Origin: Flavobacteriales bacterium
Lineage (GTDB): Bacteria; Bacteroidota; Bacteroidia; Flavobacteriales_D; Sanyastnellaceae
NCBI GenBank assembly: GCA_002862785.1
Contig: PKDZ01000005.1
Span: 37,875 to 101,874, forward strand
Reading direction: 5' to 3'
DNA length: 64,000 nt
Below the pieces are notes generated by a model, which saw only the letters and a list, made by a program, of their open reading frames with translations, was not told the DNA's origin and did no database searches. Below are positions 48,008 to 56,748 of this stretch, in pieces. Numbering within the stretch: position 1 is the stretch's first letter; each line of letters opens with the position of its first letter. A program made the position numbers and the translations under genes.

Positions 48008-48591
48008 AGCGGGGACTGGACTTCCTGTTGGCCTTGGCTCTGCTCGTCCTTCTGGGGATTCCCCTGCTTGTAGTCGGTGGGATCCTCCTCCTTCTTGACG
48101 GCCGGCCGGTATTGTTCGCCCAAGAACGGATGGGCCGCAACGGACGGAAGTTCCGCATCCTGAAATTCAGAACGATGGCCGTGGCCCAGGCGCCTTCTCC
48201 CGAGATCACCGCCGGGGAAACGGACCAACGGATGACCGCCACCGGCCGATTCCTGCGCCGGAGACGCCTCGACGAATTCCCTCAACTGGTCAACGTGCTC
48301 GTCGGTCACATGAGCCTGGTGGGGCCCCGCCCCGAAGTGCCCCGCTACGTGGACCTGGAAGACCCCCGCTGGACGGTGGTCCTCTCCGTTCGCCCCGGCA
48401 TCACCGGACCGGACTCCCTCGCGTTCCGCAATGAGGGCATCGAACTCGCAGCGGCCGACGACGCTGACCGCCATTACCGAGAGGTGATCCTGCCGGAAAA
48501 ACTGAAGGTTCAGATGCAGTATGCCCAGGAGCGCAGTGTCCTCGGTGATGTGCGTCTCTTATTCCGCACGCTCGGCGTCCTCCGGGGCTGA
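48004..48591 (+). CDS. Phosphoglycosyl transferase (bacterial sugar transferase, PglC/WcaJ-like)
   Basis: RGLDFLLALALLVLLGIPLLVV...GRPVLFAQERMGRNGRKFRILKFRTM; RLDEFPQLVNVLVGHMSLVGPRPEVP. Confidence 0.94.
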   Translation: MKRGLDFLLALALLVLLGIPLLVVGGILLLLDGRPVLFAQERMGRNGRKFRILKFRTMAVAQAPSPEITAGETDQRMTATGRFLRRRRLDEFPQLVNVLVGHMSLVGPRPEVPRYVDLEDPRWTVVLSVRPGITGPDSLAFRNEGIELAAADDADRHYREVILPEKLKVQMQYAQERSVLGDVRLLFRTLGVLRG

Positions 48592-49467
48592 ACAGCCTTC
48601 CACGAAGAACAGCAGTTCCCGCATGCGCTCGGCTTGGCCGAGGTCTTCCTGGCGTTCGTAAGCGTAGGCGAGGTTGCCGATGAGTCGGCGCACCACATCG
48701 ACCGGATGGCAGGGTCCGCAATGGCGTTGATCCACTGGGAGATCGAGATGGCCGAGGAAGACATTGACCTCATCGGGATGGATGACACCGCCCTTGTTGA
48801 AGGGGTTGATGTAAAACAGCACGCTGCCTGGGCTGCCCTCCTCAGTGAATTCGCCGAGATGGCCACCATCACAATAGGCCAAGATGAAATGGTTGGGCAG
48901 GTTGACCCCGTGGATCGGCAGTTCGAGTTCCTGGGCCATGGCCAGATACACGGCGCCGAGCGCGAGGGAGTTCCCCTTCCGCTGGGACACCACCTCGGAC
49001 GGCAGGGCATGGTGGGGACGGGCGGCACCTCCCCGGGTTCCCTCAAAGCCATGGTGTTCGAAGAAAATCCGGTTGATGACGCGCACCTGCTCCAGGGCGG
49101 TCATGTCATCGTTGAGCTCGAGCCAGATGTCCTGACGAATGCGGTGGAGCGTCTCCTTCAGCCCGGCATTGCCGGCGGCCGGGTCGACATACTGGTTGAT
49201 TAGGAGCAGCGCTTCGGCCAATCCGTGATCCGCAGACTCCATCCAATTGGCGAACAGGGAGCGGACCTCCTGTGTGGCCAACTGGTCAAGCAGGGCTTTT
49301 GCCCGCGCAACGAACACCGTGCCGTGCCCCTCCTCTTCCAGCGCCCTCCTCAACGAAGGCACGGCGGCTTCTCCAATCTTCTCCAACTCCTGCTTCACGG
49401 TGGAAAAGATGCCCTCGTCGGGATCCTCCAGCAGGGAAATCAAGGCATGCAATTCGGTGACGCTCAT
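48559..49467 (-). CDS. SirB1/transglutaminase-like family protein with HEAT-like N-terminus
   Basis: LVINRIFFEHHGFEGT-type motif; SQRKGNSLALGAVYLAMAQELELPIHGVNLPNHFILAY. Confidence 0.85.
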   Translation of the reverse strand: MSVTELHALISLLEDPDEGIFSTVKQELEKIGEAAVPSLRRALEEEGHGTVFVARAKALLDQLATQEVRSLFANWMESADHGLAEALLLINQYVDPAAGNAGLKETLHRIRQDIWLELNDDMTALEQVRVINRIFFEHHGFEGTRGGAARPHHALPSEVVSQRKGNSLALGAVYLAMAQELELPIHGVNLPNHFILAYCDGGHLGEFTEEGSPGSVLFYINPFNKGGVIHPDEVNVFLGHLDLPVDQRHCGPCHPVDVVRRLIGNLAYAYERQEDLGQAERMRELLFFVEGCSAPEDAERAE

Positions 49468-49525
49468 AGCCGATCCAGGTTGTGGGCTCAAAGTACTTCC
49501 GAGCTTTGCGGGCTATTTTGGGGAA

Positions 49526-50614
49526 ATGGGTTCTTATCCGAACGACCGTGTGAATTCAACGCCTGCCCAGGAGTACGGAGGGACTTCGGCCTCTTCAGGC
49601 CCGGCCTCCCCGCCCCGCGGCGAGGGGGGACCGGACTCGGTGCGGATTGCGCGCGGCGCGCGGCCCTGGCGGGGAGCACGGAGACCGCCGGCGCCGACGG
49701 GCGGATTTCCCGATGCCGCCAGCCTTGCGGCCGACCGAGCCCTGATCCGCCTGGTGCTGACGGTCACCTTGGGGATTCTGATGGTCATCTGGGGGGTCTT
49801 CCTCATCGATGAGCAATTCGGGCTCGAACTCCGGCGCTTTGGCAACCGCCCACTGAAGGCGAATGGCCTTGCCGGCATCTTGGCCATGCCTCTGTTGCAC
49901 GGCGACTTTCAACACCTGTGGGGAAACACCGTGTCCTTCTTCTCACTCAATGCCCTGCTCCTCTATTTCTACCGCAACCTCGGATTCAAGGTGCTGGGTT
50001 GGTCCTGGCTGGCCACAGGGTGCCTCCTTTGGCTGAGCGGCGCGGACGGCAACCACATTGGATTGAGTGGAGTCATCTATTCCCTTTCCGCTTTCCTCTT
50101 CTTCAGTGGACTGATCCGTCAAGCCCCACGCCTCATCCGCGTCTCGATGGTGGTGGCCTTTCTCTACGGAAGCATCGTCTGGGGCGTTTTCCCCATTGAG
50201 GTTGGCGTCAGTTGGCAAGGCCACCTCTCCGGTGCCGTCGTGGGCAGCTTCCTGGCGATTGCCTGGAGGAAACAGGGGCCCCAGAAGCCCCCACCTCCCA
50301 CCGAGGAGGAAGAAGAAGACGGTCCCGCTCCCCCCGTGGCGGACAGGCCTGCCGTGCAGGAGGACCTCGTGCGGAGCGGCCGGCGGGCCATCCTGGAGTC
50401 GCCGACAGACGGCATCCTCGGCGAGGCCGCCGTGGAAGACACTTGGCTGACCTCCGAAGCCCCTTCTCCGGAGGAGGAATGGCGGGAATCGAGCCGCGTT
50501 CAACGCCTATGGAAAGGCCCTCGGCCGACCTCCTCTGAACACGCGAAATCCCGCCGAGGCGGGATTCGCAAGCCGCGCCAAGGCGGCCACATCAAGTCGA
50601 AGACCCGACGCTGA
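49526..50614 (+). CDS. Rhomboid-family intramembrane serine protease with disordered N- and C-terminal extensions
   Basis: LLHGDFQHLWGNTVSFFSLNALLLYFYRNLG; GLSG catalytic Ser motif (NHIGLSGVIYSLSAFLFF); WQGHLSGAVVG catalytic His. Confidence 0.9.
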   Translation: MGSYPNDRVNSTPAQEYGGTSASSGPASPPRGEGGPDSVRIARGARPWRGARRPPAPTGGFPDAASLAADRALIRLVLTVTLGILMVIWGVFLIDEQFGLELRRFGNRPLKANGLAGILAMPLLHGDFQHLWGNTVSFFSLNALLLYFYRNLGFKVLGWSWLATGCLLWLSGADGNHIGLSGVIYSLSAFLFFSGLIRQAPRLIRVSMVVAFLYGSIVWGVFPIEVGVSWQGHLSGAVVGSFLAIAWRKQGPQKPPPPTEEEEEDGPAPPVADRPAVQEDLVRSGRRAILESPTDGILGEAAVEDTWLTSEAPSPEEEWRESSRVQRLWKGPRPTSSEHAKSRRGGIRKPRQGGHIKSKTRR

Positions 50615-51736
50615 TCAGGCGTTGAGCATGACGGGCATGACCAGCATGAGGATGTCCTCTCCGGTGGCCTCGCCGTCGTGCAGGGGGCGGATGATGCCCG
50701 CCCGATTCGGGGCGCTGAGCTCGAGGGTGATCTGCTGGGCGTCGAGGTTGTTCAGCATGTCCAACAGGAAACGGCTGTTGAAACCAATTTCCATGTCGTC
50801 GCCGGTGTAGCTGCAGGCCAAGGACTCGCGGGCCTCGTTGGCGAAGTCCACGTCCTCGGCACTGATGGTCAGGCTGCTGCCCGCGAGGGAAAGACGAACC
50901 TGGTGCGTCGTCTTGTTGGCAAAGATGGACACACGCCGGATGCTCCGCTGGAAGTCCTTCCGGTCAATGGTCATGCAGTTCGGGTTGTCCTTCGGAATGA
51001 CCGCCTCATAGTTGGGGTACTTGCCCTCAATCAGTCGGCAGACCACGTCCATCTCGCCATACTTGAAGTGGGCGTTGGCCTCGTTGAAGCTCACCACCAC
51101 CTCGTCGGTCATGGGCAGGGTGCCCTTGAGCAGGTTGAGCGGCTTCTTCGGCACGATCATCTCGGCGTTCTCCGGAGCCGTGGCATCCTTCCGAGCGTAG
51201 CGGACCAAGCGGTGGGCGTCGGTCGCCACGAAACTGAGGTGGTCGCTGCGCAGCTCGAAAAAGATGCCGCTCATGACCGGACGGAGGTCGTCACTTCCCG
51301 CGGCGAACAGCGTCCGGCTGATGGCCTCGGCAAGCGTGTCCGAATTCAGCGTCACGGAGGCCGCTCCTTCGAGTTCCGGGGTGCGCGGGAATTCATCGGC
51401 ATGCGCTCCGGCCAGCTTGTACTTGCCCGCCTCGCTGGTCATCTCGACTCCGCAGGTCTTCGGGTCCACCTTGAACGTCAAGGGAAGGTCTTCGAAGGTC
51501 TTGAGGATGTCGAGCAACATCTTGGCCGGGATGGCGATGGCCCCTTCCTCCTCGGCGGTGACCTCCACCGTGGTGGTCATGGTCGTCTCGAGGTCACTGG
51601 CACTGATGGACGCTTTTCCAGGGGCAATCTCGAAGAGGAAATTGTCTAGGATGGGCAGGGTATTGCTGCTGTTGAGCACGCCACTGATGGCCTGAAGTTG
51701 GCGGAGCAGGGCGGTACTGGAAACGATGAACTGCAT
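50615..51736 (-). CDS. dnaN: DNA polymerase III subunit beta (sliding clamp)
   Basis: MQFIVSSTALLRQLQAISGVLNSSNTLPILDNFLFEI; GIFFELRSDHLSFVATDAHRLVRY; LIEGKYPNYEAVIP; C-term DILMLVMPVMLN. Confidence 0.97.
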   Translation of the reverse strand: MQFIVSSTALLRQLQAISGVLNSSNTLPILDNFLFEIAPGKASISASDLETTMTTTVEVTAEEEGAIAIPAKMLLDILKTFEDLPLTFKVDPKTCGVEMTSEAGKYKLAGAHADEFPRTPELEGAASVTLNSDTLAEAISRTLFAAGSDDLRPVMSGIFFELRSDHLSFVATDAHRLVRYARKDATAPENAEMIVPKKPLNLLKGTLPMTDEVVVSFNEANAHFKYGEMDVVCRLIEGKYPNYEAVIPKDNPNCMTIDRKDFQRSIRRVSIFANKTTHQVRLSLAGSSLTISAEDVDFANEARESLACSYTGDDMEIGFNSRFLLDMLNNLDAQQITLELSAPNRAGIIRPLHDGEATGEDILMLVMPVMLNA

Positions 51737-51880
51737 TCGGATGAAATGGGGTATCGAAAGTACCCCGGGTGCGCCTCCGGAATCGGTCTCGGAGAGCGTC
51801 ACTTTTTCACAACGGATGCACCGGACCGTGGAGGACCGCGCACCTTGTCCCGATGCCGGCTTGCGGCGTACTTTTCCGTC

Positions 51881-52231
51881 ATGAAGATGTCCTTGTCCAG
51901 TTTCGCGGCCATTCTGGCCCTCGCCACCCTCTGGTCCTCTCCTTCGGTCGTGTCCGCCCAGACCGACGGGGAACAGCCGGACGTCGTGCTCGCCTCCATC
52001 GAGGCTCCGCTCTCCCGGGAAGCGCTCAACGCGGCTCGCCTCACCCTCGAACAGTCCGGACATTCCTTCCGCTACGGCAGCTTCCAGTTTCGTCCGGACG
52101 GCGCGCTCGTCGGTGTCGAAATCGTCATGAAGGTGGAAGGACAGGAGTTCCATGAATACGTGGAGTTCGTTTCCGAATCCTGCATCCTCCAGCTCAAAAA
52201 GACGGAAGGCCCCGTCATGGAAGGCTGCTGA
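51881..52231 (+). CDS. Hypothetical secreted protein
   Basis: Signal peptide MKMSLSSFAAILALATLWSSPSVVSAQ; TACTTTTC box 12 nt before ATG. Confidence 0.65.
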   Translation: MKMSLSSFAAILALATLWSSPSVVSAQTDGEQPDVVLASIEAPLSREALNAARLTLEQSGHSFRYGSFQFRPDGALVGVEIVMKVEGQEFHEYVEFVSESCILQLKKTEGPVMEGC

Positions 52232-53285
52232 CGCGGCCAATGGCGTCCAGCACCTGTTTGACGGACAGGTCCACCCCACACCGGAAGTGCGCTTCCGGAC
52301 ATCGGCGATGTCCATGGAGGCCGCAAGGCTTGCACGCCAGTGCCTCCGTCGACACCTCCACATCCACCCCCCGGCCGGATTCCCGGTCTCCCGGGAGGAC
52401 GCCAAAGCCAAAGGACGGCGTCGTGCTGCAGAAGACCCCGACGACCGGACACCCCACTGCCCCAGCCATGTGCAAGGGGGCGCTGTCGTTGCTGACCACG
52501 GCGTTGGATCGGGCCATCAGGGCGGCGGAGCCGAGCAGATTCAGGTCGCCGGCACAGACCTGCGGTGCGGCCTGACGACAGCCTGCGCGCACGGACTCCA
52601 GCAGCGCAGCATCCGACGGTCCACCGAGCAGGACAAGGGGACACTGAGGCCAACGCTCGGAGAGCGCATCGGCCAACCGGGACCATTGCTCAGCAGGCCA
52701 CCGTTTGGTCGCCCACACACTGGCCGGTGCCAGAATGACCCCTGCTTCCGGCCAGGCCTTCGCCGCGGATTCATGGCGGCGTCCGGGCCTCAGTTGAGGA
52801 CGGGTGGTCGGGTCGAATGGCCCCGCGATGTCTGCAATGAGGGCATGGTTCCGTTCGGTTTCATGCCGACCGTCCCCAATCGCGTGGGGCCAAGCAGTCA
52901 CCCCACTCCTTCCTTCGAGCGGCGTGCCCTCAAACACGGAAGTGTGGGCAGAACCGACCCGACCCGCGAGCCAGGCCATGCTGCCGAACCGATGCAGGTT
53001 GACCACCCGGTCGGGTTCCTGCTTGCGACAGGCGCTGGACAAGGTCAGCAACCGAGGGTATTTGGCCCACCCAGTCCGGTCCCATATGTGAACCTGCCTC
53101 ACGAAGGGATGGTCCTCAAAGAGACCGGCGGCTTCCTTCCGCACGAGCACCGAAATGGGGTCGTCGGGCCGCGCCGCGTGCCAGGACTCCAATGCAGCCG
53201 TTGACAGGACCACATCCCCAAGGAAGGCCGGTTGCAACAGCAACAGCCCTCCTTTTCCGGGTGGGGTGGTCCGGGAGGTGCTCAT
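52215..53285 (-). CDS. Glycosyltransferase family 9 (heptosyltransferase-like)
   Basis: LLLLQPAFLGDVVLSTAALESWHAARPDDPISVLVR; ILAPASVWATKRWPAEQWSRLADAL; VVSNDSAPLHMAGAVGCPVVGVF. Confidence 0.92.
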   Translation of the reverse strand: MSTSRTTPPGKGGLLLLQPAFLGDVVLSTAALESWHAARPDDPISVLVRKEAAGLFEDHPFVRQVHIWDRTGWAKYPRLLTLSSACRKQEPDRVVNLHRFGSMAWLAGRVGSAHTSVFEGTPLEGRSGVTAWPHAIGDGRHETERNHALIADIAGPFDPTTRPQLRPGRRHESAAKAWPEAGVILAPASVWATKRWPAEQWSRLADALSERWPQCPLVLLGGPSDAALLESVRAGCRQAAPQVCAGDLNLLGSAALMARSNAVVSNDSAPLHMAGAVGCPVVGVFCSTTPSFGFGVLPGDRESGRGVDVEVSTEALACKPCGLHGHRRCPEAHFRCGVDLSVKQVLDAIGRVSSLP

Positions 53286-54139
53286 ACGGCGACGGCGTGG
53301 GTGCGCAAGGCGTCGTTGAGTGAGGTTTTGCGGTCGGTGCTTTCCTTCCTGTGGCCCACGATCAGGGCGCAGGGGACTCCGAACTCGCCGGCCGGAAAGG
53401 ACTTGGGGCGGGTTCCCGGGATGACCACCGAACGGGGCGGTACAATGCCCCGGAGCTCAACGGGCTCCGCACCCGTCACATCGATGATGCGCGTGCTGGC
53501 CGTCAAGACGACCCCGGCGCCCAGAACGGCTTCCCGACCAATCCGCACGCCTTCCACGACGATTGCCCTCGATCCGATGAAGGCGCCATCCTCCACGATG
53601 ACCGGCGCCGCCTGGAGCGGCTCGAGGACGCCGCCAATGCCCACACCCCCACTGAGGTGTACGTCTGCCCCGATCTGAGCGCAGGACCCAACGGTGGCCC
53701 AGGTGTCCACCATGGTGCCCGGTCCAACCCAGGCGCCAATGTTGACATAGCTGGGCATCATCACGACCCCTTTTCCGAGGAAGGCCCCGTAGCGGGCAAT
53801 GGCATGGGGCACGACCCGGACACCGGCTTCGGCGTGGTTTTTCTTCAGGGCCATTTTGTCGTGGAACTGGAATGGCCCCACTTCCTCCACCTTCATCTCC
53901 CGCATCGGGAAATAGAGGACCACGGCCTTTTTGACCCATTCGTTCACGACCCAGTCGCCTTCGCCCGGCTCAGCGCACCGCAGAACGCCGCGGTCAAGTG
54001 CCTCCAGAACGGCCTCCACCGCCTCTTGGGTGGCGGCCTCTCCCCTCAATTCAGGCTGGTCCCAGGCAGACTCGATGATCGACCGGGCCGAGTTCCATTC
54101 CGCCGCGGCGGCGATGGGCGTTTGCAGTGAATCTTGCAT
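53282..54139 (-). CDS. dapD: 2,3,4,5-tetrahydropyridine-2,6-dicarboxylate N-succinyltransferase
   Basis: VVPHAIARYGAFLGKGVVMMPSYVNIGAWVGPGTMVDTWATVGSCAQIGADVHLSGGVGIGGVLEPLQAAPVIVEDGAFIGSR. Confidence 0.96.
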   Translation of the reverse strand: MQDSLQTPIAAAAEWNSARSIIESAWDQPELRGEAATQEAVEAVLEALDRGVLRCAEPGEGDWVVNEWVKKAVVLYFPMREMKVEEVGPFQFHDKMALKKNHAEAGVRVVPHAIARYGAFLGKGVVMMPSYVNIGAWVGPGTMVDTWATVGSCAQIGADVHLSGGVGIGGVLEPLQAAPVIVEDGAFIGSRAIVVEGVRIGREAVLGAGVVLTASTRIIDVTGAEPVELRGIVPPRSVVIPGTRPKSFPAGEFGVPCALIVGHRKESTDRKTSLNDALRTHAVAV

Positions 54140-54190
54140 GAGGCGAAGATACCCGCCGCCCGCGGCACGTGCTTCCGGTAAATTCGTACC

Positions 54191-54601
54191 ATGGCCCGCT
54201 ACATCGCCTTTGACTATGGCACCCGACGAATCGGCATCGCCGTGACCGATTCCGGCGCCATCGTGGCCGCCCCAGAATGCACCTGCAGTCCAGAAGAACT
54301 TCCGACCGTCCTGAGTCGTCTGCTTGAGGCGGAACCCTGCGCGGGCTTCGTGGTGGGGATGCCCGGTCTCATCCTTGGGACCACAACGGACAGCACCGCA
54401 CCGATTCGGGCCTTCGTGGATCAGCTCCGCAAGGCCCACCCGGGTTTACCCGTCGAACTCGTCGATGAAGACGACACGAGCCGGGAGGCCTCCCTCGCCA
54501 TGGTGCAATCCGGAATGCGCAAGTCCAAACGACGTAAAAAGGGCCAGCTGGACCAGATTGCCGCCACCCTCATTCTGCAGCGGTTCCTTGACCGCCGCTG
54601 A
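54191..54601 (+). CDS. ruvX: Putative Holliday junction resolvase RuvX/YqgF
   Basis: RYIAFDYGTRRIGIAVTDSGAIVA; VVGMPGLILGTTTDSTAPIRAFVDQL; LVDEDDTSREA. Confidence 0.92.
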   Translation: MARYIAFDYGTRRIGIAVTDSGAIVAAPECTCSPEELPTVLSRLLEAEPCAGFVVGMPGLILGTTTDSTAPIRAFVDQLRKAHPGLPVELVDEDDTSREASLAMVQSGMRKSKRRKKGQLDQIAATLILQRFLDRR

Positions 54602-54604
54602 GGG

Positions 54605-55060
54605 TCAATCCTCGACGTCCTCGTTGCCGCGGAACACTTCAATTTCCTTGGTCGTCTTGACCAGATCGGTGAAGCGGTCCACATAGCGCGTCGCCCGCAC
54701 GACGTGGTTGTCGATCCAATGGTAGTTGCCTCCGCGGGGCTTGCCCATCAGCAGGCCGTGGTACTTGAATCCGTGCTTGTCGAACCACGCCTCGGTCACC
54801 TCGCGGTGGGCTTCGGTACGACTCGTAAAGAAGGTGATGATGTGCCCCTCGTCATACCACCGGTTCAGTGTCTCGAGGGCGTCCGGGAAGGGCTCGCAGG
54901 TGGCCATCCGCTCGGGCTGTTCGTTGGGCACATCCTCGGTGATGGTCCCGTCGATGTCAATGAGGAAATTCTTGATCTCCTCAGGCAATTGGGGCGATGC
55001 CGCGCGGCCTTCGGCATCCGTGGCCGCCTTCAAATGGGCGTTTTTGTCTTGGGAAGTCAT
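54605..55060 (-). CDS. HAD-like phosphatase domain protein
   Basis: NFLIDIDGTITEDVPNE; IITFFTSRTEAHREVTEAWFDKHGFKYHGLLMGKPRGGNYHWIDNH. Confidence 0.85.
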   Translation of the reverse strand: MTSQDKNAHLKAATDAEGRAASPQLPEEIKNFLIDIDGTITEDVPNEQPERMATCEPFPDALETLNRWYDEGHIITFFTSRTEAHREVTEAWFDKHGFKYHGLLMGKPRGGNYHWIDNHVVRATRYVDRFTDLVKTTKEIEVFRGNEDVED

Positions 55061-55108
55061 GGGCAATGGGAGCGTTCCTGGAAAGGATCATTGCCTTCCG
55101 GGACAAAA

Positions 55109-56716
55109 TTAAGAGGCTCCCCCGAGCAATTCGTGCAGGACAGGCCTCCAATCTTCCCCACGATGCCCCTCGAGAAATGAACGATTCAATGCATCCTCGA
55201 GGGGTTCCGCCTCCTTCCAGGCGTCCGCCAACACATGCACACTGGCCACCCTCTCCTGCGCATGTCCATCCGGGTGGAGCCATTCATGAAGGCGGGTGAG
55301 TTGGGCCAACTCCTCTGCATGTTGACGGCGCAAGGCTCGTCTGCCTTGCCCTTCGAGCTTGTCCAGTAGCTTGTGCACCTTGGCCCGGGCCGCCTCGACG
55401 CTGCCCTCAAGGGAAGCATCCAACGCGGTGAATTGTGTCCTCGCGGCATCCGCTTCCCGATCCAGTGCCGTGCGCCACGAATCAGTGAAGGGCCCTCCCA
55501 ATGCAGCCAACCAACGGGCCTCCCACGAAGGCAGGTCTCCGCCGAATTCGCTTCTGGTCACGCCGAGGCGAGCCGCCAATGCGGTCCACAATCCAGGAAC
55601 GACCCGCGCCCCATCCCGGGGAACCAACACGGGCCGGAACAGACCGAACGCCGCATAGGCCGTGGTGAGCTGAAGCCAATACGCCACCTCGGCCAATCCT
55701 CCGACGACGGCTACATCGGGAAGCAGGTAGGCCTGGTACAATGGACGAAACAGAGCGTTGGGCGAAAAGGCGGCGGGGTCGGCCTTCACCTCCTCGATCA
55801 ACGCCGAGGAATCGGGCCAGGCGCAGGCGCCCGCGGTCCAGCCGTCGCCGTTGGACACCAGTCGGTGGCGACCACCGGCGGTCAGGTGGAAGAGGTTGGT
55901 TTCCCGCACATGGACTTGGGGGCCGTGTCCATTCTGGTCCAGCACGGCGTTGACTCGGCTGACTTCTCGGAAGAGCACACCCTCCTGAATCTCGCGAACC
56001 ATCCGCTCGGCAAAGGCGCCCTTGAGCCGGGAATCGTCCCCATCAAGAACGAGGAGGCGGTCGGCCCCCACCAGGTGGTGGATCCAACGGCGCATCGCAT
56101 CGGACAGACTGCCTGAGGCGCCCCCGATGATGCGGTCCTTCCGCTCCGCCGCAAGACCGGCTGCATCCGCCCAACGGCCCAACAGGTCTTGTGCGCCGTC
56201 CGCCTCCATGCGCCCGACGGCCCCCGTTGACGATTCCCCCTCTCCTTCCCACCGGTGCCACTCCGCACCGTCCCACAGGGCCTGGATCTCTTCGAAATCG
56301 TGGTCCTCCGAAGCCAGCCAAAACACGGGAACCACGGGCGTCCCCCACCGGTCTTCCAGCCACTTGGCCATGTGAACGGCCGTCAAGGCCTTGTGCAGGG
56401 TGAAGGCCGGACCTCCGGCCAGGCAAAGTTGATGGCCTGTGGTCACCGTTCTCGCATCATCCGTCGCCAACCGCCCCAGTGCATCGGGGACGGCCATCGA
56501 AGCGCCGACATACTGTTCGCGCACGACGTCCACCAGAAGGTTCCGGTCCACCCGGTCCACGCCGGCCGGCTCCCTGACGGCATCCAATGCCGCACGGTCG
56601 GGTCTGGAAGGCCATCCCCCGAGGATGTCACCCCCACCAAGGCGTCCTTCCCACCACTGTCGGACGAGATGCGCCTCGGACAGGCCGTCAATCAGGGGAT
56701 TCTGGTGAAGCTCCAT
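55109..56716 (-). CDS. bshC: Bacillithiol biosynthesis cysteine-adding enzyme
   Basis: TVTTGHQLCLAGGPAFTLHKALTAVHMAKWLEDRWGTPVVPVFWLASEDHDFEEI; overall BshC organisation. Confidence 0.94.
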   Translation of the reverse strand: MELHQNPLIDGLSEAHLVRQWWEGRLGGGDILGGWPSRPDRAALDAVREPAGVDRVDRNLLVDVVREQYVGASMAVPDALGRLATDDARTVTTGHQLCLAGGPAFTLHKALTAVHMAKWLEDRWGTPVVPVFWLASEDHDFEEIQALWDGAEWHRWEGEGESSTGAVGRMEADGAQDLLGRWADAAGLAAERKDRIIGGASGSLSDAMRRWIHHLVGADRLLVLDGDDSRLKGAFAERMVREIQEGVLFREVSRVNAVLDQNGHGPQVHVRETNLFHLTAGGRHRLVSNGDGWTAGACAWPDSSALIEEVKADPAAFSPNALFRPLYQAYLLPDVAVVGGLAEVAYWLQLTTAYAAFGLFRPVLVPRDGARVVPGLWTALAARLGVTRSEFGGDLPSWEARWLAALGGPFTDSWRTALDREADAARTQFTALDASLEGSVEAARAKVHKLLDKLEGQGRRALRRQHAEELAQLTRLHEWLHPDGHAQERVASVHVLADAWKEAEPLEDALNRSFLEGHRGEDWRPVLHELLGGAS

Positions 56717-56748
56717 GGCGAAATCGGAGACAGGAGGCGGAGACGTCC

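Noticed and set aside
50615-51736. dnaN as a marker of the replication origin
   Set aside because: No dnaA, recF or DnaA-box cluster was seen around it; a detached dnaN is common in Bacteroidota.
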